Positions 1 to 7,768 of a DNA stretch of 53,753 nt are shown here, piece by piece. How positions within the stretch are numbered: position 1 is the stretch's first letter; the number at the start of each line of letters is the position of its first letter. The notes below the pieces were generated by a model. That model searched no databases and had not been told where the DNA came from. It saw nothing but the letters and a program-made list of their open reading frames with translations. The DNA lies in the NCBI GenBank assembly GCA_903863885.1, contig CAIPEB010000609.1, forward strand, positions 1 through 53,753, given 5' to 3'. Source of the DNA: an uncultured Planctomycetaceae bacterium (GTDB lineage: Bacteria > Planctomycetota > Planctomycetia > Pirellulales > Pirellulaceae). The translations under genes were made by a program, and so were the position numbers.

Positions 1-16
1 CTGCTGTTTTGCATGC

Positions 17-33
17 CACTGGCTGTGCCAGTG
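17..33. repeat. Short hairpin repeat, copy 1
   Basis: Perfect stem CACTGGC / GCCAGTG closed by a three-base loop TGT. The same 17-base sequence occurs in reverse-complement form at 273-289. Two identical palindromes in a gene-free region suggest a REP-like intergenic element; this role is an inference. Confidence 0.55.
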
Positions 34-272
34 TAAGCGGTCATGCCATCGAACACTCACGGCTTGCCTGACCAAAACGGCCTGAATTTGGTCATCTCTA
101 TCCAACCACCGGTCCAGTCACCGGAGCCGGATATCCCGTGTGCTGACTTATTCAGCAGATGTTGCATTATTCGAGAGTCCTGCCGGCATTACCTCTTCGT
201 CCTTCAGACTTTGCTCTTCGTTGCGGACCCTCTCAGGTCCGGATATTGGAGGTCGTTGGCAAGGACCGTTTC

Positions 273-289
273 CACTGGCACAGCCAGTG
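273..289. repeat. Short hairpin repeat, copy 2 (inverted)
   Basis: Stem CACTGGC / GCCAGTG with loop ACA, the reverse complement of the hairpin at 17-33. The two copies lie about 240 bases apart and could also pair with each other. Confidence 0.55.
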
Positions 290-446
290 CCACACAAACA
301 AATTCGTCAACTTATTCTTTCGCTCTGCCTTAGCGTCATCAGGGGCGGAGCGGTGAGTCGCGTCTGTCAGGGTCGAGTCGGGGCCGGGGCGGACGGGCTT
401 TGCCATGGATTGGGGACGCCGGGTGTCGTCCGTCCGGCAAAGTACT

Positions 447-1526
447 TCATGCCGCGTTGATCGCGTTGATCAGCAGCCGAAGCCGCCCGTAACTCTTCCG
501 GTTGAACTCCAGCACGATCCGCGGCTTGTCCGGGAACTCGCCGTGCTCTCCCGGCAAGGCACCCGAACTCCGCTCGATTCGTCCGGATCTCAGCAGATCC
601 GCGAACCTGTCATTCAGTCCCGCCAGCGTCTCATCGCTGATCGGCGAGTTCAGCCGAAGGACCAGCACGTCTTTTACGAACCGCATCGAGTGGTAGCGTG
701 AGTAGAACCGGAGGATCTCCTGTACGGCGGCCTCGATGTCATCCGTGATGCGGACCAGATGCATGTCCTCGGGGCTGATCATCCCTGTGCGGAGCAGTTC
801 GGCCACGACGTACGTCCGCCAGTGCTGCCAATAGATGCCGCCCGGAGCGTCGACCAGCACGACGGGCATGATCGGCGCTTTGCCGGTCTGAATCAGCGTG
901 AGCGCCTCGAATCCCTCGTCCTGCGTGCCGAAACCGCCCGGAAACAGCACGATCGCCGATGCCTCCTTTACAAACACCAGTTTTCGCGTGAAGAAGTACT
1001 TGAAATTCACGAGTTTCGGGTCGTCGACGATGAACGGGTTCGCCGCTTGCTCCAGTGGCAGGCGGATCGCGACGCCGAAGCTCGCCTCGCGTCCCGCGCC
1101 GTCGTGCCCGGCGCGCATAATCCCGTCGCCGGCCCCCGTGATGACCATCCATTTCTCCTCCCGCATGCGGCTGGCGAAGGAGACGGCGGCTTTGTACTCG
1201 GGATGACTCTCGGGCGTGCGGCTGGATCCGAAGATGCTCACCTTGCGGACATGCTGGTACGGGGCGAACGTCTTGAAGGCGCGGCGAAGTTCCTTGATCG
1301 CCTTGTTGATCATCTTCAACTCGCCGCGGCCGGTTCGGTCGCGGGCGAGCCGGCATACCGTCTCGAGCATCTCCCCGAGCAGGTCGCTGTCAGGCCCCGG
1401 CGCCCACCGTTGCAGGAACTCGTCGATCGCCTGCCTGCGGTCCGGGAAGTGGCGTCGCGCCGGTGCGGATTCGTCGGTCTTGCCTCCGCTTTCAGCCCCC
1501 CGAGCATCTTCAGAATCGCTGGTCAT
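447..1526 (-). CDS. LOG-family Rossmann-fold protein
   Basis: A protein of about 359 residues of the LOG / lysine-decarboxylase-like family (TIGR00730 type), whose studied members are nucleoside 5'-monophosphate phosphoribohydrolases. Visible signatures are TGAGDGIMRAG in the nucleotide-binding loop and PGGFGTQDEGFEAL, a variant of the family PGGxGTxxE motif, with the conserved basic stretch FFTRKLVF between them. It is longer than the roughly 200-residue cytokinin-activating form; the extra N-terminal ~90 residues and C-terminal ~80 residues match the long bacterial form, so substrate is open. It has no signal peptide and is cytoplasmic. Two ATGs sit side by side; GAGGAGA leaves only one base before the first (1529) but about four before the second, so 1526 is preferred. 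It is monocistronic. Confidence 0.88.
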   Translation of the reverse strand: MTSDSEDARGAESGGKTDESAPARRHFPDRRQAIDEFLQRWAPGPDSDLLGEMLETVCRLARDRTGRGELKMINKAIKELRRAFKTFAPYQHVRKVSIFGSSRTPESHPEYKAAVSFASRMREEKWMVITGAGDGIMRAGHDGAGREASFGVAIRLPLEQAANPFIVDDPKLVNFKYFFTRKLVFVKEASAIVLFPGGFGTQDEGFEALTLIQTGKAPIMPVVLVDAPGGIYWQHWRTYVVAELLRTGMISPEDMHLVRITDDIEAAVQEILRFYSRYHSMRFVKDVLVLRLNSPISDETLAGLNDRFADLLRSGRIERSSGALPGEHGEFPDKPRIVLEFNRKSYGRLRLLINAINAA

Positions 1527-1780
1527 CATTCTCCTCGCATACGAAGCTGCGAATTATACGCCCCGAACCTCTGACGGAGAACGGCGAGGCGAGATACGGA
1601 GAACCGCATTGCTCCGCGGGAGACACCCGAGCACCCTGGAGTGCACCATTCGACATGGTGCGGCGCACCGGCAGCTGTGAGTCCTCGACGTTGCCGGCAA
1701 TCTGCAAACAGGCTTACATTGGTTGAACGTCAAGCGTCTCGGAACGCGCAGGTCGAATCTGTGAAGAAAGGGAAGTCCGG

Positions 1781-1933
1781 ATGCGAGCGACTGCAACCGC
1801 ATGCCTGCTCCTGCTACGGACCGTCGCTGCAAGCCACGGCTCCGCGCAATAACCGGCGAACGAGAAGCGGATTACCTACCTGAGCTATACCGGCTGGCAA
1901 CGAGAAAAGGCCGACCACGCGTTGCCAACGTGA
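1781..1933 (+). pseudogene. Remnant of a secreted-protein gene
   Basis: An ATG after AAAGGGAAG opens a frame that reads as a signal peptide (MRATATACLLLLRTVAA, then SHGSAQ) and ends at a TAA at 1850-1852. The same frame continues after this stop for 26 sense codons with protein-like sequence (ITYLSYTGWQREKADHALPT) up to a TGA at 1931-1933. A signal peptide followed at once by an in-frame stop and a sensible continuation looks like the 5' end of a decayed secreted-protein gene. The family was not recognised. Sequence downstream to 2472 shows no further credible reading frame. Confidence 0.35.
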
Positions 1934-2472
1934 CCGGCCTTCCAGAGCAAAAAGAAGCGTTCGTTATGAACCGTGTGCTTTCACGGGATACATCGGCCCG
2001 CATGTCGCATGAGCTATCAGCTCGCCCGCAAAAGTCCGGTTATGACAACGCCATAAAGGTAATACGGAAAGTCGGGTTTTAGGCATGCCCTCAGCTCAGG
2101 TCATCGAGTTGCCTCCAGATTCAATCGCTCCAACTGGAGGTGCCGACGTCGAACCGTCACCGCGGCGGGGAGATCGCCGGGATCTTCTATCAGCGTCTTT
2201 TCCAAGACGGGCAGGCCGAATACGCATGCCGTCATTTGGTCGAGAGTTTCGGGAGACGATGTCGCCGCAATGCACCGGCCTTTGATGCAGTTGACGTCTT
2301 AACATCTCGCCGAATCCGGTTGCCTTTCAACTGAGTTGACGCGCGGCACGACTCGCCATACATTCAGGGTCTTGTCGCATTAGTCCACAGGATTATCGCA
2401 AACGTCCGGTCGAACGCCGCTTTGCGGTGTGGGCACCGCTGAGGCGGACGTCGCTAATAGAGCGAGTTCGGT
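1934..2472. other. Gene-poor stretch
   Basis: No supported gene. It follows the remnant at 1781-1933 and leads into the SGNH-like gene; it probably holds that gene's promoter, but no clear -35/-10 pair was seen. Open frames here are short and lack recognisable motifs. Confidence 0.4.
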
Positions 2473-3648
2473 ATGCGGGGGAATCATCCTGACCGAAATG
2501 CTCTGGGCAAGGGCAAGAAGTTCCTGTTCGCAGGTATCAGTCTGCTTGCCTTCGTCCTGTTGCTCGAAGTCGGATTGCGTCTGACTGATGCAGGATCACC
2601 GCCGATTGTCGGCAGATTGCGTTTCGGCTACGACACGGGGATCCCCGTTTTCGACTCGGACGGAATTGAAACGGAAGGGCAACCGTTTGCGGATTATCCG
2701 TTGTTTGCAGCCGATCCGCTGCTGTTTTGGAAGCCGATCGCCAATACGGATTTCACCGGTGCGGACGGATTGAGATTGCCGCTGCCGGCACATCGTGCCA
2801 AACCGAACGGGGTATATCGCATCGCGGTAATTGGAGACTCGTGCAGCTTTCTCGGTCAGGAACTCTACCCGGAGAAACTCGCCCGACTGTTGGAAAGCGA
2901 TATCCCTCAACGAGTCGAAGTCGTGAATGCCAGTTGCCCCGGCTATACAACATTCCAAGGCCTGCGACGCCTGGAAGATGTCTGGAAGTGGCAGCCGGAC
3001 CTTTTGCTCGTCTACTTCGGCTGGAACGATCATTGGAATTCGTTGAACGGATGCACGGATTCGCAGCTGGCTTCGCGTCCGCTCATCACGGGACCTGTCC
3101 GGCAGTTCCGCCACTGGCATACGTACTGGTTCCTGAGCCGTCTCATTCCGCCTGCGCACTCCAGCCGCCGTGTTGATTCTGCGAGAACGCTGCGGGTTCC
3201 GCCGAACGAGTACCGCGAGAATCTGTGCCGCATCATCGCGGAGGCAGATCTGCATCAGTGTCGAACTGTTCTCCTGACGGCACCAACGGCTTTCCAGCAG
3301 CAACGACTGCCTGCCTGGGTCTACCCGTTTTTCCACGAGAATTACGAGATGACATCCGCAGAGATCGCCGCGATTCCGCGTACGCACGAGCAGTACAACC
3401 AGATCGTGCGGCAGGTGGCGGAGCAGCAATCCAAGATGGTCGTTGATGTGGCTGCCCGCTGGAAGCCGGAAGAAAATGCGTTCCGTTTTCGCAGCGACTG
3501 CATCCATCTGACCGATCAAGGACACGCCGAAATTGCGCAGGCGGTGTACGACGAGTGCAAGCGGGGATGGAAGACGGGTCAGGACTCTCTGCCGTCCGGA
3601 GCACGTCGAGCAATCGGGATCGGGGTCCCCTATGCGAGGCGCCCGTAG
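2473..3648 (+). CDS. Membrane-anchored SGNH/GDSL hydrolase-like protein
   Basis: 391 residues. An N-terminal hydrophobic helix (about residues 17-34, FLFAGISLLAFVLLLEV) probably anchors the protein with the rest outside the cytoplasm. Three SGNH blocks are visible: block I VIGDSCSF near residue 118-125 with the likely nucleophilic serine, block III FGWNDHW near residue 187, and block V DCIHLTDQGH near residue 343 with the Asp-x-x-His pair. The family covers esterases and carbohydrate O-acetyl hydrolases, including alginate acetylation proteins; the substrate here is unknown. The start has only a weak purine-rich upstream stretch (GAGCGAG). The gene stands alone, with a degenerate region on both sides. 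Confidence 0.82.
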   Translation: MRGNHPDRNALGKGKKFLFAGISLLAFVLLLEVGLRLTDAGSPPIVGRLRFGYDTGIPVFDSDGIETEGQPFADYPLFAADPLLFWKPIANTDFTGADGLRLPLPAHRAKPNGVYRIAVIGDSCSFLGQELYPEKLARLLESDIPQRVEVVNASCPGYTTFQGLRRLEDVWKWQPDLLLVYFGWNDHWNSLNGCTDSQLASRPLITGPVRQFRHWHTYWFLSRLIPPAHSSRRVDSARTLRVPPNEYRENLCRIIAEADLHQCRTVLLTAPTAFQQQRLPAWVYPFFHENYEMTSAEIAAIPRTHEQYNQIVRQVAEQQSKMVVDVAARWKPEENAFRFRSDCIHLTDQGHAEIAQAVYDECKRGWKTGQDSLPSGARRAIGIGVPYARRP

Positions 3649-3746
3649 GTCTGTTTCCCGCCAAATGACTTCTGACCGGCGGAGGAGATCCCGCAAAATC
3701 GGGCCGTGGGTTGCTGCTGCCAGTCGATCAAGGACCCGTTTGTGGT

Positions 3747-3885
3747 CTCAGTCGGTCAGCAGCGGCACGCTCCGGTTCGGAGCACCAGACACTCTCGGAA
3801 AGTGTGCGACGCAGACGCGTTCGGAAGACCCGCGGCGAAACAGGCCACATCCAGTAAGCGGCCTGCGGCAATTGTTTACGGGCTG
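3747..3885 (+). repeat. Dispersed ~140-bp repeat, copy 1
   Basis: This stretch matches 12541-12684 from a shared CTCAGTC to a shared TACGGGCTG, with near identity over CGGTTCGGAGCACCAGAC, CTCTCGGAAAGTGTGCG and the segment around GGCGAAACAGGCCACATCC. It contains an inverted repeat CAGGCC / GGCCTG with a 13-base loop. Its right edge meets the RTX gene fragment directly at 3886. It encodes no convincing protein and looks like a small non-autonomous or REP/MITE-type element; mobility is an inference. Confidence 0.7.
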
Positions 3886-4059
3886 CATGGTTCCGGAGGC
3901 GACCATGCGTTCGCGGATACCATCGTCGCCGGCGTCCATGGAGTTTGTCCCGGTGCCGCCATCCAGCAGATCGGCCTGATTGGAGCCATGCAGTTCGTCA
4001 TTGCCGCCCTGGCCCTCCAGCGAAAACCGCACCCTCGGGTTGTTGTGCGCGGGATCCAC
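3886..4059 (-). pseudogene. RTX-protein gene fragment with collapsed repeat array
   Basis: 174 bases match two separate parts of the large RTX gene on the same strand: 13794-13874 and 14226-14318, at roughly 88 % identity by eye. Translation gives NPRVRFSLEGQGGNDEL, then LLDGGTGTNSMDAGDDG, matching the intact protein on both sides of its nonapeptide array. The 351 bases missing between the two parts equal 117 codons, exactly 13 nine-residue repeats, so the reading frame is kept. Homology stops at 4059 on one side and at the dispersed repeat on the other. No start, export signal or full domain remains, so this is a decayed paralogue, not a working gene. Confidence 0.8.
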
Positions 4060-4252
4060 CAAACATGCATGCGACTGACACCGTGATATCCGCGACCAGG
4101 TATCGAACCGATTGCCGCTGCCGAGAGACTTGCGAGCGATTAAGACCAAGCATCAACGGCAGGGACTGTGTCGTGTCGTTGCTCGTTGTTTTGCTCCCAT
4201 GGTTTAAGGTGTGTTGCGTTTTCTGTTCGGCGCGCACCCCTTCGAGCAGCAG

Positions 4253-4269
4253 CATGGGAGGTTGCTCTG
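4253..4269 (-). promoter_or_regulatory. Short sequence shared with the RTX gene leader
   Basis: CATGGGAGG(T/C)TGCTC(T/C)G occurs here and at 18193-18209, just upstream of the intact RTX gene: 15 of 17 bases match. It may be a leftover of the 5' region of the RTX paralogue whose fragment lies at 3886-4059, or a short shared leader element. The match is short and could be chance. Confidence 0.25.
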
Positions 4270-4280
4270 TGAAATGCTGA

Positions 4281-5288
4281 TTACAGGGTCGTGCCCCGCT
4301 GTCGGCGGTCGGGCACGGGAACCGACCGGATGATCTCCCCTACGATCCGCGCGGCCGAGTCAAATTCTCCCCCCAAGCGGACTTCGAGCACCGGCAGAGC
4401 CACTTCCTGCACATCGTCGGGGGTTACGAAGCCGCGTCCGCGGAGGTGAGCGCGGGCTTGTGCAACTCGCTGCCAGATCAGGAGTCCCCGCGGGCTTACT
4501 CCCAGTGTGATCTCACGGTGGTCGCGGGTCGCGCGCGCCAGATCAACCAGATATTCCTGCACGGCGCGACTGACTGCGACGCGGGCAATGTGGTCCTGCA
4601 GCCGTTGCAGTTGTGCGGGACTGATGACGGCATCCGCGGTTTCCCGGCGATTTGCTCCATGGCCCGATCTGTCCGCCAGCATGGTCAGTTCGCTGCTGCG
4701 GTCCGGATATCCGATCCGCAGCTTCATCGAGAAGCGGTCAAGCTGCGCTTCCGGCAGCGGATAGGCGCCGTGGCTCTCCACGGGATTCTGGGTGGCGATC
4801 ACAAAGAACGAGTCACTCAGGGTGTGACAACGGTTATCAATGGTGACCTGGCGTTCGGCCATCGCCTCGAACAGCGCGCTCTGTGTGCGGGGTGTCGCCC
4901 GATTGATTTCGTCGGCCAGCAGCACGTCGGAGAAGACGGGACCTTCGTGGAACTCGAACTCCCGCGTCTTCTGGTTAAAGACATTGAAACCTGTAATGTC
5001 GGTTGGCAGCAGGTCAGGCGTGCATTGAACGCGCGCGAATACTCCGCCCACCGCGCGGGCGAGTGCCTTGGCGAGCGTCGTCTTTCCCAATCCGGGCAAG
5101 TCGTCGAACAGCAGGTGGCCTCGGGCCAGAATGCAGGCCAGCACCAATTCGACAACTTCGGACTTTCCGACCAGCGCGCTATTCAAGGCGGCACGCAGGC
5201 TGTCCAGCGTCGCCTGGAATTCACACACCGCTTCGGGTCCGTGAGAGAGATGCAGGATATCCGACGGTTGTCCGGAAGTTTGGGTCAT
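4281..5288 (-). CDS. MoxR-type AAA+ ATPase
   Basis: 335 residues, cytoplasmic. MoxR ATPases use ATP hydrolysis to remodel or activate partner proteins and are commonly coded beside DUF58 and transglutaminase-like proteins, as here. Visible are a Walker A loop LPGLGKTT (about residues 64-71), Walker B LLADEINRATPRTQSALFEA (near 130), a sensor-1 region FVIATQNPVE, and the C-terminal lid with LGVSPRGLLIW. The ATG at 5288 overlaps the TGA of the upstream transglutaminase gene in an ATGA arrangement, implying translational coupling; a longer open frame upstream of this ATG runs antisense-like through the neighbour and is not used. It is the last gene of the three-gene operon. Confidence 0.93.
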   Translation of the reverse strand: MTQTSGQPSDILHLSHGPEAVCEFQATLDSLRAALNSALVGKSEVVELVLACILARGHLLFDDLPGLGKTTLAKALARAVGGVFARVQCTPDLLPTDITGFNVFNQKTREFEFHEGPVFSDVLLADEINRATPRTQSALFEAMAERQVTIDNRCHTLSDSFFVIATQNPVESHGAYPLPEAQLDRFSMKLRIGYPDRSSELTMLADRSGHGANRRETADAVISPAQLQRLQDHIARVAVSRAVQEYLVDLARATRDHREITLGVSPRGLLIWQRVAQARAHLRGRGFVTPDDVQEVALPVLEVRLGGEFDSAARIVGEIIRSVPVPDRRQRGTTL

Positions 5289-7768
5289 ATTGCGTTGCCC
5301 TGAACGAGATTGAATTTGCTTTCCATCGAAGGCCTGCAGTTCAACGACTGCACGAGCGAGGGAGGACTCGAGGCGGCGTGATCTCGGAGAGTATTTCGAA
5401 GTCGGGCCGCGCTGCAGCAGTCGGCAACGGTGCGACAGGCCCGCGGGACGGACCGGTCGTCGGTCGGCGAACAGGAATGGCGCACCCCGCGAGGCGAATA
5501 CAGTGTCTGCGCCACGAAGTCGAAGAAATCCCGGACTGCACTCCGTCCTGCCCCGATCTCCGCCGCTATCAGGGGAGCGTACCATCGCTCCAGCGTGATG
5601 TGAGCCGGCCGCGCTCGCCCCGCGAGCCGGGCTCGCCATTCCAGCAGACGCAGCGTCCAGATCACGCGATGCTCCAGCGACCCGCGGCACACGATCCACC
5701 AGCAACTCCACAGCGCAAGATCGCTCGATCGCTGACGCTGCCAGACGATCGCGGCGATTGCCAGACCGGCCGCCAGAAATGCGAGCCGATGTCGTGCCGC
5801 ATAAATCATCAATGCCCTTGCGACGTGCATCATTCGCTGCCTCCATGTCATGCTCTCGGGGGGAGGCTCGAACCCCGGGGTCGGTTCGATCGGAATCCAC
5901 AGACTGCCGCCGACGGCAACCTCGGTCCAGACATGGAGGTCTTCCTTCAGGACCGCCGTCTGACCGGCGCTGCGGTCGAAACGTTCCGGCCGAGCGTAGA
6001 AGCCCGAAACCAGACGCGCTGGATAGCCGAGCGACCGCAGCAGCACGGCTGCCGTGGTGGCAAACAGGTAGTCCGGGCCGCGGCCGGCATGCAGGAAGTG
6101 CGTTGCCGCGTCGGGGCAATCTCGGGGTACCACCGCCGATTCATCGTGCGAGAATTCCCGCCGCAGCCTCGCCACCACGGCTTCCACCTGGAGCCAGCCG
6201 CGGGGAGTGTCTTCAGTCCAGCGGCGTGCCGTTTCTTGAACTGCGGCTGACGCCTCGGGTACGCGGAGGCACAACGCAATCGCTTCGGCTTCCCGTCGCA
6301 GCGCAGGGTCGGCGGAACCGGACATGCCGGGGCTCCCGCGGATGAGGTCCGCGAAGTCTCCTTCGGCCCGCAGCGGTTCGAGGTTCACGTTCAGCGACCG
6401 GAGGTGAATCACCGTCAACTGCGGAATGTACTCTCGGTCCGTCATGCAGAACACGCCGTCATCCGTCCAGCCGAAGAAATCCTCCCGGTCGAGTTTATCG
6501 ATGTGCACTGCGGCAAGCTGAGGAGGTGCCGGGACACGGTTTGTTCTGAGATTGATGATCTTCAACGCACCCGGGTCTTCGTCCCTGAAAAGGGGGCTGG
6601 CACTTTCGCGCCGCACGCGGATCCACGGTTTGGCGGCGGCGAGATCGAGCTGCGGTGTCGGCAAACGCCCGGGCATTCCGCTTTGCCTCCACTCTCGGCC
6701 GTCGAAAACGTCGTGCCTCTCAACCGCCAGATGTTGCGGTGTTCGTCCCACGAAGTACAACAGCGCGGGGGCGGTGCGGTCGGGCGGAGTTTCGCTGCCG
6801 CGGCGGACCCGACGACGGACCGCCGAAAACTCGCGGCCGCTGCGACTGGCCTGTGCAGTGTGCTGTTTTTCTTCCCCGGCCTTCTGCGCGGCAATCGCAA
6901 TGGTGCGATCGTGCCGCCTGCTGGCCTTTTGGGGTGCTCCGTAGAGGTCATCTGCCACGTCGTACAAAGAAGGCATCTGCGATTCGAGAAACAGCTCGCT
7001 CTCGACGGGTCCAAAACTCAACGCCTCGTCTCTTGCTGCGATCAGGTTGTCCCCGTCTCCGACGCCGGATCTGGCGTAAGGGTCGTTCCAGCGGTTCCCG
7101 CCCGAGGCGGGCATGAAGCCGTTGAGTGCGCGAGTGGTCGTCCCCGTGGCACCCACGATGGCAGCGATCGAAAGCGCGGCAAGCACGGTCACCAACATCG
7201 CGGCGGTCCGGGCCGGAACACAGCGATGCGAACTGGCCGCCGCAAACGTCTCCTGCAAACGATCCCAGTAACCGCCCATCAGCCACCACAAACCGGCGAT
7301 CGCGTAACAAGCGGCCGCGACGAACGCTGCCCGGTTTGAGGTCATGGCGGTGGCAAACAGCACCAGGAAAACGCTCGACAACGCAGCGCAGCGGCGGCAA
7401 CGCTCACGGCGAGCGAATCCGGCCAGCCCGAGGACTACGTTCTGGAAAACGGCCAGCATGATGAGCTCGATCGGCTCGCCGTACCAACCCGCGGCACGCA
7501 AAACGCCCGCCAACAACAGAGTGCTCGCGCCAAATGCGATCGGTATTCGCGAGACCCATGGATCCCAGCGATGCGGCGCTGCGTTTCGCGCAAGCCAGAT
7601 TCCCAGAGTTGCAGACGCGGCCAGCAATGTGGGCAGGACCGACCAGAGTGCCTGTCCGCCCGCCTCGCTGCGAACGATCTGCAGTGTCAGCGCCGCCAAA
7701 CCGGCCAGCACGAGCGTGGCCGGACTGTGATCAGGCTTGGCCGTTCTAGTCGCCGAATTTCGAGTCAT
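5285..7768 (-). CDS. Transglutaminase-like membrane protein, cysteine missing
   Basis: 827 residues. Several hydrophobic segments in the first ~220 residues form a membrane domain; a periplasmic part with a transglutaminase-like core follows; one more membrane helix (HRLAFLAAGLAIAAIVW) and a cytoplasmic tail close the protein, the TgpA-like layout. In the core the family motif G-D-C-x-x-Y-A is replaced by GPDYLFA near residue 566, so Asp stands where the cysteine should be. The histidine is kept (DLHVWTEV, near 612) and the third residue is Glu in EPTPGF instead of the usual Asp. The domain is therefore likely not a normal transglutaminase or protease. The chosen start at 7768 overlaps the DUF58 gene end by 23 bases; an in-frame ATG at 7813 is also possible. 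Confidence 0.85.
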   Translation of the reverse strand: MTRNSATRTAKPDHSPATLVLAGLAALTLQIVRSEAGGQALWSVLPTLLAASATLGIWLARNAAPHRWDPWVSRIPIAFGASTLLLAGVLRAAGWYGEPIELIMLAVFQNVVLGLAGFARRERCRRCAALSSVFLVLFATAMTSNRAAFVAAACYAIAGLWWLMGGYWDRLQETFAAASSHRCVPARTAAMLVTVLAALSIAAIVGATGTTTRALNGFMPASGGNRWNDPYARSGVGDGDNLIAARDEALSFGPVESELFLESQMPSLYDVADDLYGAPQKASRRHDRTIAIAAQKAGEEKQHTAQASRSGREFSAVRRRVRRGSETPPDRTAPALLYFVGRTPQHLAVERHDVFDGREWRQSGMPGRLPTPQLDLAAAKPWIRVRRESASPLFRDEDPGALKIINLRTNRVPAPPQLAAVHIDKLDREDFFGWTDDGVFCMTDREYIPQLTVIHLRSLNVNLEPLRAEGDFADLIRGSPGMSGSADPALRREAEAIALCLRVPEASAAVQETARRWTEDTPRGWLQVEAVVARLRREFSHDESAVVPRDCPDAATHFLHAGRGPDYLFATTAAVLLRSLGYPARLVSGFYARPERFDRSAGQTAVLKEDLHVWTEVAVGGSLWIPIEPTPGFEPPPESMTWRQRMMHVARALMIYAARHRLAFLAAGLAIAAIVWQRQRSSDLALWSCWWIVCRGSLEHRVIWTLRLLEWRARLAGRARPAHITLERWYAPLIAAEIGAGRSAVRDFFDFVAQTLYSPRGVRHSCSPTDDRSVPRACRTVADCCSAARLRNTLRDHAASSPPSLVQSLNCRPSMESKFNLVQGNAI

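Larger units (their letters stand above)
1..446. other. Gene-poor stretch with two hairpins
   Basis: No convincing gene was seen here; open frames are short and lack start signals or protein-like composition. The stretch holds two copies of a 17-base hairpin in opposite orientation (listed separately) and the region downstream of the LOG-family gene, which ends at 447 on the minus strand. Confidence 0.5.

Noticed and set aside
5289-6119. N-terminal extension of the MoxR open frame
   Set aside because: It overlaps the transglutaminase-like gene out of frame and lacks MoxR-like sequence; the ATGA overlap at 5288 fixes the start.
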